Assembly (NCBI GenBank): GCA_964422145.1
Contig: CAYQZV010000005.1
Coordinates: forward strand, 51,940 to 115,939
Length of the DNA stretch: 64,000 nt
Reading direction: 5' to 3'
Origin: JACNKV01 sp964422145
Lineage (GTDB): Bacteria; Fidelibacterota; Marinisomatia; Marinisomatales; JACNKV01
Shown: positions 1 through 7,251 of the stretch, one piece after another
Numbering within the stretch: position 1 is the stretch's first letter
Layout: each line of letters starts with the position of its first letter
Made by a program: the position numbers and the translations under genes
Notes under the pieces: generated by a model
The model's database searches: none
What the model saw: the letters and a program-made list of their open reading frames with translations, nothing else
What the model was told of the DNA's origin: nothing

Positions 1-1
1 G

Positions 2-109
2 AAAATGCTTCGTAACACATTGAAAGGATTTAATATTCCAGAAGGAACGCTTGACCTTTCACGCCGCCCCGAAACATTGACCGTAGAGGAGTTTGTGAGA
101 TTATTGTAA
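2..109 (+). CDS. rsmA: 16S rRNA dimethyladenosine transferase RsmA, C-terminal end only
   Basis: Only the last 35 codons lie in the window, in frame from base 2 to a TAA at 107-109. The residues K-M-L-R-N-T-L-K-G-F, followed by R-R-P-E-T-L-T-V-E-E-F-V-R-L-L at the very end, match the RsmA/KsgA C-terminus, where a K-x-L-R-N-x-L helix is followed by R-x-E-x-L-S-x-E-E-F. The enzyme dimethylates two adenosines near the 3' end of 16S rRNA. The catalytic SAM domain lies outside the window, so the call rests on the tail alone. Confidence 0.72.
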   Translation, partial: KMLRNTLKGFNIPEGTLDLSRRPETLTVEEFVRLL

Positions 110-193
110 CGTATCAATTCAATGTTTTGTTTTATATAAAAAAATATGTGTAACTTTCTAGGCTAATCTTGAACGAATATTCAAGGAGAATTT

Positions 194-1048
194 ATGGCAA
201 AAGCAGGCAGAGCAATTAACGAATCCAACCGCAGTCTGAGTCGATATCTTGAAGAGATCGGCCAGTACGAACCTCTGAAACCAGAGGAAGAGGTCAAGTG
301 CGCCCAGTTAATTAAAAAGGGGAGTATGCCGGCACTTAAAAAATTGACCGAAGCCAATTTACGCTTCGTCGTTTCGGTTGCGAAGGATTATCAAGGTCAA
401 GGATTGCCGTTAACGGATCTGATCAATGAAGGTAATTTAGGATTAATTAAAGCCGCAGGTCGTTTCGATGAAACCCGCGGATTTAAATTCATTTCCTACG
501 CAGTTTGGTGGATCCGCCAATCGATTTTACAAGCACTGGCAGAACATTCCCGAATCGTCCGTTTGCCGTTGAACCGGGTCGGGACGATCAGCAAGATCAC
601 CAAAACAGCTGAAAAATTAGAAGCAGAAATTGAAAGAAGTCCAAATGAGGATGAACTCGGAAGACAGCTTGAAATGACATCGGTAGAAGTGATTGACGCC
701 ATGCGTATCTCCAGAAGACACCATTCATTGAATGCACCGTTCAGAGAAGGAGAGAAAAACTCGCTCATCGATGTGATTGAAGATGATAAGCAAACATCTC
801 CGGATGAATCCTTAATGTCTGACTCCTTAAAAGATGAGATCAAACAAGCATTAGAAACCCTGAAAGAGCGTGAGCGTCAGGTCATCAAAATGTATTTTGG
901 GATTGAGCGGGACTATGCATTGACACTCAATGAAATCGGGGAAGAATTTAATTTAACCAGGGAACGTGTCCGGCAGATCAAAGAAAAAGCGATCCGCCGA
1001 TTACGTCATCGTTCTCGCAGTAAAGCTTTAAGAACCTATTTAGGATAA
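194..1048 (+). CDS. rpoD: Primary sigma-70 factor RpoD/SigA (short form)
   Basis: This is a 284-residue sigma-70 family protein with regions 1.2 to 4.2 in order. Region 1.2 is near residues 12-40 (SRYLEEIGQYEPL), region 2 near 50-125 (NLRFVVSVAKDYQ, LINEGNLGLIKA, FKFISYAVWWIRQSI), region 3 near 130-200, and region 4.2 ends in the helix-turn-helix NLTRERVRQIKEKAIRRLR. Region 1.1 and the large non-conserved insert of enterobacterial RpoD are absent, as is usual in Bacteroidetes and relatives, whose primary sigma factor is about 285 residues. AAGGAG lies just upstream of the ATG. rpsU follows 25 bases after the stop, so the two are probably co-transcribed and end at the hairpin near 1297. Confidence 0.95.
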   Translation: MAKAGRAINESNRSLSRYLEEIGQYEPLKPEEEVKCAQLIKKGSMPALKKLTEANLRFVVSVAKDYQGQGLPLTDLINEGNLGLIKAAGRFDETRGFKFISYAVWWIRQSILQALAEHSRIVRLPLNRVGTISKITKTAEKLEAEIERSPNEDELGRQLEMTSVEVIDAMRISRRHHSLNAPFREGEKNSLIDVIEDDKQTSPDESLMSDSLKDEIKQALETLKERERQVIKMYFGIERDYALTLNEIGEEFNLTRERVRQIKEKAIRRLRHRSRSKALRTYLG

Positions 1049-1073
1049 TCCGCAAGGGAGGTGACATAAATCC

Positions 1074-1271
1074 ATGGTAGAAGTAACCGTCAGAGAAGGA
1101 GAACAGCTCGAACGCGCATTACGACGCTTTAAGAAGAAGTGGGAGCGCGCAGGAGTTCTTCGAGAACTGAAAAAGAAGTCTTTTTATGTGAAGCCCAGTG
1201 ATGAAAAACGCGACACAAAGAAAAAGACGATGCGCCGCCTTGCCCGGTTTGCCCGTTACGCTCAGCAGTAA
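1074..1271 (+). CDS. rpsU: Small ribosomal subunit protein bS21
   Basis: This is a 65-residue, very basic protein with the bS21 pattern: V-x-V-R-E-G-E-x-L-E-R-A-L-R-R-F-K-K at the start, then G-V-L-R-E-L-K-K-K-S-F-Y, and a Lys/Arg-rich tail. bS21 binds the 30S platform next to the anti-Shine-Dalgarno end of 16S rRNA. The gene has an unusually strong ribosome binding site, GGGAGGTGA, seven to eight bases before the ATG. It is the last gene before a clear intrinsic terminator and probably shares an mRNA with rpoD. Confidence 0.93.
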   Translation: MVEVTVREGEQLERALRRFKKKWERAGVLRELKKKSFYVKPSDEKRDTKKKTMRRLARFARYAQQ

Positions 1272-1296
1272 CGATCCGGATAATTAATCAGAAAAA

Positions 1297-1327
1297 GGTT
1301 CGGGGTTTTCCCCGAGCCTTTTTTATT
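1297..1327 (+). terminator. Rho-independent terminator after rpsU
   Basis: GGTTCGGGG and CCCCGAGCC form a nine-base stem (one G-T pair) around a TTTT loop, followed by a run of T. It closes the rpoD-rpsU unit and lies just before the next gene. Confidence 0.9.
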
Positions 1328-1335
1328 TTTACGAC

Positions 1336-2685
1336 ATGATTATACGCAGTATTTCCGGTGTTCGGGGAATTACCGAAACACATTTAACCGAACTGGTCAC
1401 GAAATTGTATGCCCAGGCATTTCATCAATTCCTGCCCGAAGGCGTTATTATGGTCGGCATGGATGGTCGTCCTTCCGGGGGATTATTACTCCAGACATTT
1501 GTTGATGAATTGGTTTTATTAGGACGAGATATCATTGTTTGCGGGATTGTTCCGACACCTACAATTCAATTTATGGTAGAACGAACAGAAGCTGTCGGAG
1601 GTTTGATCATTACCGCCAGCCATAATCCTGAAGAATGGAATGGATTCAAATTTGTGCGGGATGACGGCACATTTTTTCACCCGGAACAATGCTCAGAGCT
1701 TTTCCGACTTGTGGATGAACAAAAAACTCTACCCGCTGCAGAAACCCCCGGATTTGTTTGGCGAGAGAATAACGCGATCCAGAAACATGTGATCCATAAT
1801 GTCAGTTTGAAATGTATCGATGCAAATAAAATACGATCCAGAAAATTTAAAGTTGTGGTTGATGCTGTCAATGCTTCGGGATCTTACGCATTGCCGATGA
1901 TGCTGGATGCGCTTGGTTGTGAAGTGGTTGAAATAAACTGCGATCAAACCGGGAAGTTTACTCGGGGAACTGAACCTTTACCCCACAATTTAACGGACCT
2001 TTCAAAAGCCGTGACAGAACATAAGGCAGATATTGGTTTTGCCGTTGATCCGGATGCAGATCGACTGGCGATTGTTGATGAAAAAGGGAATCCGATTGGC
2101 GAGGAATATACACTGGTTATTGCCGGTGAAGGTTATCTTAAAAAGACAGAGAAAAAAGATGCGTTTGTAGTAAATATGTCCACATCATTGGCGGTTGATA
2201 AAATGGCTGAAAGATATGGTGTATCTGTCAAACGTTCTGCCGTCGGAGAGATCAATGTCGTTAATATGATGCAGGAGATGAATGTGTCATTCGGCGGAGA
2301 AGGAAACGGCGGAGTGATTTTGAAAGAAGCGCATTTGGGCAGGGATTCTTTAGTCGCAGTTACATTGGTGTTAAACCGATTGTCACAAACAGATCAAACC
2401 GTGAGTGAAATCCGGGAATCATTGCCAAACTTTGAGATTGTGAAAGATAAAGTGGAATTAACCGGTGTTGATGTTGATCAGGTATTAGGAAGAATGAAAG
2501 AGCTGTTCCCGGATGCCAATATCAATACTTTGGATGGAGTGAAGTACACGTGGGATACTTCTTGGGTTCACTTGCGTAAATCAAACACAGAGCCGATCAT
2601 GCGGATCTACGCAGAAGCTGAGACGAAAGAAAAAGCTCAGGGATTAGTGGACAGGGTAAAAGAAGTTTTTACAATAATTTTGTAA
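1336..2685 (+). CDS. glmM: Phosphohexomutase, GlmM/ManB type
   Basis: This is a 449-residue alpha-D-phosphohexomutase that moves a phosphate between C6 and C1 of a hexose phosphate. All four family signatures are present: the phosphoserine loop T-A-S-H-N-P (about residues 95-100), the Mg2+ loop D-P-D-A-D-R (about 238-243), the sugar-specificity loop G-G-E-G-N-G-G (about 317-323) and the C-terminal phosphate loop R-K-S-N-T-E-P. The length fits GlmM, which makes glucosamine-1-phosphate for peptidoglycan and LPS. Phosphomannomutase or phosphoglucomutase activity cannot be excluded from sequence alone. No clear ribosome binding site precedes the ATG, which follows directly after the rpsU terminator. 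Confidence 0.85.
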   Translation: MIIRSISGVRGITETHLTELVTKLYAQAFHQFLPEGVIMVGMDGRPSGGLLLQTFVDELVLLGRDIIVCGIVPTPTIQFMVERTEAVGGLIITASHNPEEWNGFKFVRDDGTFFHPEQCSELFRLVDEQKTLPAAETPGFVWRENNAIQKHVIHNVSLKCIDANKIRSRKFKVVVDAVNASGSYALPMMLDALGCEVVEINCDQTGKFTRGTEPLPHNLTDLSKAVTEHKADIGFAVDPDADRLAIVDEKGNPIGEEYTLVIAGEGYLKKTEKKDAFVVNMSTSLAVDKMAERYGVSVKRSAVGEINVVNMMQEMNVSFGGEGNGGVILKEAHLGRDSLVAVTLVLNRLSQTDQTVSEIRESLPNFEIVKDKVELTGVDVDQVLGRMKELFPDANINTLDGVKYTWDTSWVHLRKSNTEPIMRIYAEAETKEKAQGLVDRVKEVFTIIL

Positions 2686-2718
2686 CATCAACTGTATTGC
2701 AGGTTAAGTAACACCAAC

Positions 2719-3240
2719 TCATTGTTTATCTGCTAACTTTTTATTTTTGGAGAAATGGATACGTATCGTTTCTTCAAATTCATCAATCTCATGATTGTGA
2801 TTATAATGATATTCAATATCAATTTTTTTTGAATATAGAATATAGTCATAAAAGATTTTAATACGAGAATTTACAGCTAATGAACTTAACATTGACCAGA
2901 ACTTGCCTGTAAAACTTACATCGCTACAGAAATTTATATAAAAATCTCTATTTATAAGTTTGGATTTATTATATGAATTGACTGAATAAATTTCACATAT
3001 ATTTTTCCATTGCCTAATACCAAGATCATTAAGGGTTAATATGATCTTACCTCTTTTGGAAAAATTATCATTTAAGCGTGGGTATTGAATGATTTCAACG
3101 GATTCGATATGATCATCAGTAATTAAACTGTGATGATTATGGGATAATACTAAATTAAAACAGGAATCATCTGATGTTTCACTCCCCGATAATAAACTAA
3201 AAATAAATAATCCAAAAAACAGTTTTAAAAATATGTTCAC
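2719..3240 (-). CDS. Hypothetical exported protein
   Basis: I do not recognise this protein. The open frame extends to 3372, but the best start is the GTG at 3240: AGGAG lies seven bases upstream, and this start gives a signal-peptide-like N-terminus (M-N-I-F-L-K-L-F-F-G-L-F-I-F-S-L-L-S-G). The mature part is about 155 residues, rich in His, Asn, Ser and aromatic residues, with a single H-N-H-H stretch and no metal motif I can name. The gene is clearly more AT-rich than its neighbours and points against both, which suggests an accessory gene. It converges with glmM, whose stop is 33 bases away. Confidence 0.6.
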   Translation of the reverse strand: MNIFLKLFFGLFIFSLLSGSETSDDSCFNLVLSHNHHSLITDDHIESVEIIQYPRLNDNFSKRGKIILTLNDLGIRQWKNICEIYSVNSYNKSKLINRDFYINFCSDVSFTGKFWSMLSSLAVNSRIKIFYDYILYSKKIDIEYHYNHNHEIDEFEETIRIHFSKNKKLADKQ

Positions 3241-3436
3241 ATTCAAACTCCTAACTGTTTGTAATAATGAGATATTATTAACACTACAAAAATTGAATAT
3301 TGAATCAGAATTAACAATTTCTGCTGCTATTCTGTAAAGAAAGTAAAATGAAAATTTATTAAGTTCAACCACATGCTATTAAATTTAATTGTAAATAGTG
3401 CGATTTTAGTGATCTATAATAATTTTCAAAAAATAC

Positions 3437-3466
3437 TTGACACCGTTACCTTTCTACGCTTAAACT
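3437..3466 (+). promoter_or_regulatory. Candidate sigma-70 promoter of the BMC operon
   Basis: A perfect -35 box TTGACA (3437-3442) is followed 18 bases later by TAAACT (3461-3466), which matches four of six -10 bases. The expected transcription start, near 3473, falls inside the first operator-like repeat. That arrangement fits repression by the downstream SorC-type regulator. Confidence 0.5.
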
Positions 3467-3501
3467 TGAACAGATGTTACAGCAAGCTGAACATATGTTC
3501 A
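3467..3501 (+). promoter_or_regulatory. Tandem operator-like palindromes, probable SorC-regulator sites
   Basis: TGAACATATGTTCA at 3488-3501 is a perfect 14-base palindrome. A near copy, TGAACAGATGTTAC, lies at 3467-3480. Their starts are 21 bases apart, close to two helical turns, so bound regulator molecules would sit on the same DNA face. The pair lies between the candidate -10 box and the ATG at 3506. SorC/DeoR-type regulators commonly bind TGAACA...TGTTCA-like dyads. That this operon's own regulator binds here is inferred. Confidence 0.65.
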
Positions 3502-3505
3502 TACA

Positions 3506-4456
3506 ATGAAACAGAAAAATGATCACATAACACTCATGGTTGAAGCCGCTCGGCTGTATTACGAGCATCGTTTCACACAGCAGGAGGTTGCCGACAAACT
3601 CGGTATCTCCCGTCCGGGTGTATCACGTCTTCTCCAAAAAGCACAAGACGAAGGCATTGTTCAAATCACAATCGTTGATCCGAGTGATTCCGGATCTCGC
3701 TTAGAACAACTCCTGACACAGAAATATGATTTGAAAAAAGTCATTGTTGTACCCACTCATAAAAATCCAAATATAACGAAAACCCGATTAGGGAAAGCTG
3801 CTGTAAGAATATTGGATCAGATCAGTTATGAAGGGATGACACTTGGAATCTCATGGGGAACTACAATGCAAGAAGTTGCCCGGCAGTTAAAAAACACACC
3901 CATGAAAAACAGTATCATTGTTCAGTTGAACGGCGGGATATCCAGAGCAGAATATGACACCAATGCCAGCGAAATATCAAAATCTGTTGCCGAAAAAATG
4001 AATGCCATTCCTTACTTACTTCCGTTACCGGCCGTTGTAGACCGCTCAGAATTAAAAGATGCTATTATCTCTGACAGAAACATCAACCGCACATTAGCTC
4101 TGGGAAAACAGGCCAAGATCGCGATGTTTACCATCGGATCTTTCAGCCATGATTCGGTTCTGGTGAAAGCAGATTATTTCAGTTCACAGGAAGTTGAAGA
4201 ATTATTATCCAAAGGAGCTGTCGGAGATATTTGTTCCAGGCTGATTGATCAGAATGGAGAAATTTGTTCTCCTGAATTGAATGCTCGCACGATAGGGATC
4301 GAACTGGAAGATTTAACAGAAAAAGATTATACCATTGCGGTAGCCGGCGGTTCAGACAAGGTCCAGGCAATTAATGCCGCATTAAAAGGAAAATGGTTTA
4401 ACTGTTTAATAACAGACGAATTCGTCGCCAACGAATTATTAAATAATGACAAATAA
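3506..4456 (+). CDS. SorC-family transcriptional regulator of the BMC operon
   Basis: This is a 316-residue SorC-family protein (the family that includes Bacillus subtilis DeoR). The N-terminal helix-turn-helix is at about residues 15-55 (EHRFTQQEVADKLGISRPGV, then SRLLQKA). The remaining 250 residues are the sugar-binding/oligomerisation domain, with the family hallmark G-I-S-W-G-T-T near 115 and A-G-G-S near 286. Such regulators sense phosphorylated sugars; deoxyribose-5-phosphate is a reasonable effector here because the next gene encodes DeoC, but that is inference. It is the first gene of the operon and its stop overlaps the next start, so it is likely autoregulated through the 3467-3501 repeats. 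No Shine-Dalgarno is visible; Met11 is an alternative start. Confidence 0.87.
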   Translation: MKQKNDHITLMVEAARLYYEHRFTQQEVADKLGISRPGVSRLLQKAQDEGIVQITIVDPSDSGSRLEQLLTQKYDLKKVIVVPTHKNPNITKTRLGKAAVRILDQISYEGMTLGISWGTTMQEVARQLKNTPMKNSIIVQLNGGISRAEYDTNASEISKSVAEKMNAIPYLLPLPAVVDRSELKDAIISDRNINRTLALGKQAKIAMFTIGSFSHDSVLVKADYFSSQEVEELLSKGAVGDICSRLIDQNGEICSPELNARTIGIELEDLTEKDYTIAVAGGSDKVQAINAALKGKWFNCLITDEFVANELLNNDK

Positions 4457-5855
4457 TATGAAAAAACAAACAATTGCTATTGGATGCGATCACGGTGGAT
4501 ATGATCTAAAGATTGGCATCAAAAGTCATCTTATCGGAAAAGGATACTCCGTTACGGATCTGGGGACAGACAGCAAGGATTCCGTCGATTATCCGGTGTT
4601 TGCCAAAGCGGTAGCGAATGAAGTCGCTGCAGGCAGAGCAGATATTGGAATAATTGTAGATGGCGCCGGAATAGGATCATCTATGACAGCGAATAAGGTC
4701 CCGGGTGTTCGTGCGGCATTGTGTTATGATGTATCCAGTGCAAAAAATGCAAGAGTCCATAATAATGCCAATGTGTTGACTCTGGGCGCAGGACTGATCG
4801 GTTCACCGTTAGCCAAACAAATTGTCGATACATTTTTATCGCATGAATGCACAGCAGAACGGCATTTGAGACGAGTTGAAATGATCGATAAGTTGAATAC
4901 TCATTCTGACTCTCAAACTGATCACACATCGAATGAGAAGGAGAATCCATCGATGAATATTACGTCCGAAGATTTGACGCAGATTGCCGGTAAAGTGAAA
5001 GAATTGTTGGGAACGACCCTAGCAAAGCCAAATCATAAACCGGACAATCATGATCACTCTGAAATGGTTTGTCGATGCGGACTTCATGTAGACAGGAAAC
5101 CTGAGACGCTCCGCTCCTTTATGGATTATGGTGTTTCCCGAATCGGGTACCACGATGGAACCGGATGTGAAGGCATTCCGAGTGATATTGCAAAATGTAT
5201 TGATCATACAATATTAAAACCGGACGCAACTGATGATGATATTATCCGCATTTGTTCCGAAGCCAAAGAGTACAATTTTGCGGCGGTGTGTATCAGTCCA
5301 AGCTATGTAAAACTGGCTGCAAATGAACTGGAAGGCACTTCTGTGAAAGTATGTACAGTAGTTGGATTTCCATCCGGAGCCCATCGATCCGAAATTAAAG
5401 CGATGGAAACTCGACAGGCGATCCGCGACGGAGCAAAAGAGATTGATATGGTCATCAATGTCGGCGCATTGAAAAGCGGAAACGATGACCTTGTCTACAA
5501 AGATATTCGCGCCGTGAGAGAAGCTTGTGTCGACGGAGGAGCGATTTGCAAAGTGATCATTGAAACAGCTTACTTAACCGATGATGAAAAAGTAAGGGCG
5601 ATCCAGCTGACAAAAAAAGCAAGAGCTCATTATGTAAAAACATCCACAGGATTTGGTCCTCATGGTGCGACGGTTGAAGACGTTACACTGATGAATCAAA
5701 TCGCTGGTGAGGTCGGTATGGGTATCAAAGCGGCCGGTGGAATTAAATCCTTGGATGACATGAAAGAAATGGTCGCTGCCGGTGCAACACGAATTGGAGC
5801 AAGTGCAGGGATAAAAATTCTCAGAGAAGCAAAATCTGTAACGATATCGAATTAA
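4446..5855 (+). CDS. RpiB-DeoC fusion: sugar-phosphate isomerase plus deoxyribose-phosphate aldolase
   Basis: This 469-residue protein joins two enzymes. Residues 8-150 are RpiB/LacAB-like (GCDHGGYDLK, then DGAGIGSSMTANKVPGVRAA and HNNANVLTLGAG). Residues 247-469 are class I DeoC, with the catalytic D334, Schiff-base K398 (VKTSTGFG) and K428 (GIKAAGG) all present. DeoC splits 2-deoxyribose-5-phosphate into glyceraldehyde-3-phosphate and acetaldehyde. Two features are odd. The usual RpiB catalytic Cys (C-G-T-G-I-G) is Asp72. The linker holds an amphipathic segment at about 172-189 (ITSEDLTQIAGKVKELLG) that looks like a BMC encapsulation peptide, then a Cys-x-Cys region (209-241). ATG 4458, just after the regulator stop, is an equally plausible start. 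Confidence 0.92.
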   Translation: MTNNMKKQTIAIGCDHGGYDLKIGIKSHLIGKGYSVTDLGTDSKDSVDYPVFAKAVANEVAAGRADIGIIVDGAGIGSSMTANKVPGVRAALCYDVSSAKNARVHNNANVLTLGAGLIGSPLAKQIVDTFLSHECTAERHLRRVEMIDKLNTHSDSQTDHTSNEKENPSMNITSEDLTQIAGKVKELLGTTLAKPNHKPDNHDHSEMVCRCGLHVDRKPETLRSFMDYGVSRIGYHDGTGCEGIPSDIAKCIDHTILKPDATDDDIIRICSEAKEYNFAAVCISPSYVKLAANELEGTSVKVCTVVGFPSGAHRSEIKAMETRQAIRDGAKEIDMVINVGALKSGNDDLVYKDIRAVREACVDGGAICKVIIETAYLTDDEKVRAIQLTKKARAHYVKTSTGFGPHGATVEDVTLMNQIAGEVGMGIKAAGGIKSLDDMKEMVAAGATRIGASAGIKILREAKSVTISN

Positions 5856-5877
5856 ATGAAAAAAATGGAGAAAAATA

Positions 5878-6501
5878 ATGGTTGATCTCAGAGCCTATGT
5901 ATTTTTAGATAAACTGCAGCCGCAGTATGCTGCGTTTTTAGGAACCGTAGCCAAAGGATTCTTGCCCATCGCAGGGATGGCGTCTTTATATGTGGAAATT
6001 TCTCCAGGGATAGAAATCAACCGCATTACGGATATTGCCTTAAAATCCACAAATGTAACCCCTGGAATGCAAATTGTTGAACGGCTGTACGGCATGTTGG
6101 AAATTCACTCTACATCCCAAGCGGACGTGCGACAGGCAGGCCAGGCAATTTTAGACGCTTTGGATTTAAAAGAAACCGATCGATGGAAACCTAAAATTTA
6201 TTCAAAGCAAGTCATCCGAAAAGTGGATGATCATCAGACACAATTAATCAATCGGATGCGTCATGGTAACATGATCGTTCCCGGTGAAACCTTATTTGTG
6301 ATGGAAGTTCAGCCCGCAGCTTATGCTGCATTGGCTGCAAATGAAGCAGAAAAAGCCGCTGAAATCAACATCCTAGAAGTAAGAACTTTTGGAAGTTTTG
6401 GCAGGATTTATTTAGGCGGAGAAGAAAGAGATATTGATGTTGCGTGGCAGGCTGCTGTAAACGCAATCGAAGATGTGACCGGTAAAGACGGTCAATCATA
6501 A
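5878..6501 (+). CDS. BMC-T trimeric shell protein, CsoS1D-like
   Basis: This is a 207-residue protein with two tandem BMC domains (about 3-95 and 110-200). The first domain carries L-R-A-Y-V-F-L-D-K-L-Q-P-Q and G-F-L-P-I-A-G, followed by S-P-G-I-E-I-N-R-I-T-D-I-A-L-K, close to the CsoS1D-type (double-stacking) pseudohexamers. The adjacent E68-R69 pair in V-E-R-L-Y-G matches the residues that gate the large CsoS1D pore. It would form a shell tile with an openable central pore for larger substrates such as the sugar phosphate or cofactors; that use is inferred. GGAG lies upstream of the ATG, 22 bases after the rpiB-deoC stop. Confidence 0.88.
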   Translation: MVDLRAYVFLDKLQPQYAAFLGTVAKGFLPIAGMASLYVEISPGIEINRITDIALKSTNVTPGMQIVERLYGMLEIHSTSQADVRQAGQAILDALDLKETDRWKPKIYSKQVIRKVDDHQTQLINRMRHGNMIVPGETLFVMEVQPAAYAALAANEAEKAAEINILEVRTFGSFGRIYLGGEERDIDVAWQAAVNAIEDVTGKDGQS

Positions 6502-6527
6502 CCCCTAACAACAAAAAGGAAAAGAAA

Positions 6528-6839
6528 ATGGCTGAAGCACTTGGAATGTTGGAAACTCGGAGTTTCCCGGCTGCAGTAGAAGCTGCAGATGCAATGGTTA
6601 AAGCTGCAAAAGTAGAGTTAGTATCATATGAAAAAACAGGCGGCGGATACGTCAGTGTTAATATCCGCGGAGATGTTGCTGCGGTAAAAGCGGCATGTGA
6701 AGCAGGTAAAGCCGGCGCAGCCCGCGTGGGTGAAATCGTTGCAGTGCATATTATTGCCCGTCCGCACATGAATGTTGATGCGGTTATCCCATTGGGACGT
6801 GAAAAAGAAGGTAAAGCTGCATTAAGTAAACAATCCTAA
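6528..6839 (+). CDS. BMC-H hexameric shell protein (PduA/EutM-like)
   Basis: This is a 103-residue single-domain BMC protein. It shows the canonical N-terminus (A-L-G-M-L-E-T-R-S-F-P-A-A-V-E-A-A-D-A-M), the K-T-G-G-G-Y-V segment before the second strand, G-D-V-A-A-V-K-A-A and the V-H-I-I-A-R-P-H region. Such proteins form the hexagons that make up most of the shell facets. It is the only BMC-H gene in the cluster, so the facets of this compartment are probably built mainly from this one protein unless other loci contribute. AAAGGAAAAG precedes the ATG. Confidence 0.95.
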   Translation: MAEALGMLETRSFPAAVEAADAMVKAAKVELVSYEKTGGGYVSVNIRGDVAAVKAACEAGKAGAARVGEIVAVHIIARPHMNVDAVIPLGREKEGKAALSKQS

Positions 6840-6853
6840 CTGATTGTCATCTT

Positions 6854-7153
6854 ATGAATTTGGCAAAAGTAGTAGGAACCGTGGTTTCTACACGAAAAGA
6901 ACAAAGCATGGAAGGGTTGAAATTTCTGGTTTTGCAGAATGTAGATCTGAACGGGAAACCCAAAGACGGTTTTATCGTCGCGGCGGATGCTGTGGGTGCA
7001 GGAGTTGATGAGATTGTCCTCTATGCAACCGGTAGTTCCGCACGTCAAACAGAGTTGACGGACCAACGTCCGTGCGACGCTGTGGTGATGGCAATCGTCG
7101 ATAATTGGGAAACCGGCGGGGATTTCATGTACAAAAAAGGAGTAAATGATTAA
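6854..7153 (+). CDS. BMC-P pentameric vertex protein (EutN/CcmL family), copy 1
   Basis: This 99-residue EutN/CcmL-fold protein has the family pattern: M-N-L-A-K-V-V-G-T-V-V-S-T-R-K at the start, L-K-F-L-V-L-Q, D-G-F-I-V-A-A-D-A-V-G-A-G-V-D-E-I-V-L and a C-terminal V-M-A-I-V-D strand. Pentamers of this family cap the twelve vertices of the icosahedral shell. It is one of three BMC-P genes in the operon. It follows the BMC-H gene by 14 bases; the 98-base gap after it is the largest in the operon. Confidence 0.93.
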   Translation: MNLAKVVGTVVSTRKEQSMEGLKFLVLQNVDLNGKPKDGFIVAADAVGAGVDEIVLYATGSSARQTELTDQRPCDAVVMAIVDNWETGGDFMYKKGVND

Positions 7154-7251
7154 TTAGAGTTTTGCGACCGGGAAAGACTTCCCTATCATAACGCATAACT
7201 TTACGATTATTTACTCCTTTCCGTGCAGTCTCTTCACAGAAAGGAACAGTT

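Noticed and set aside
7165..7180. Hairpin GGGAA-AGAC-TTCCC in the gap before the aldehyde dehydrogenase gene, as a terminator
   Set aside because: Only five base pairs and no T tract; the genes on both sides clearly belong to one operon.
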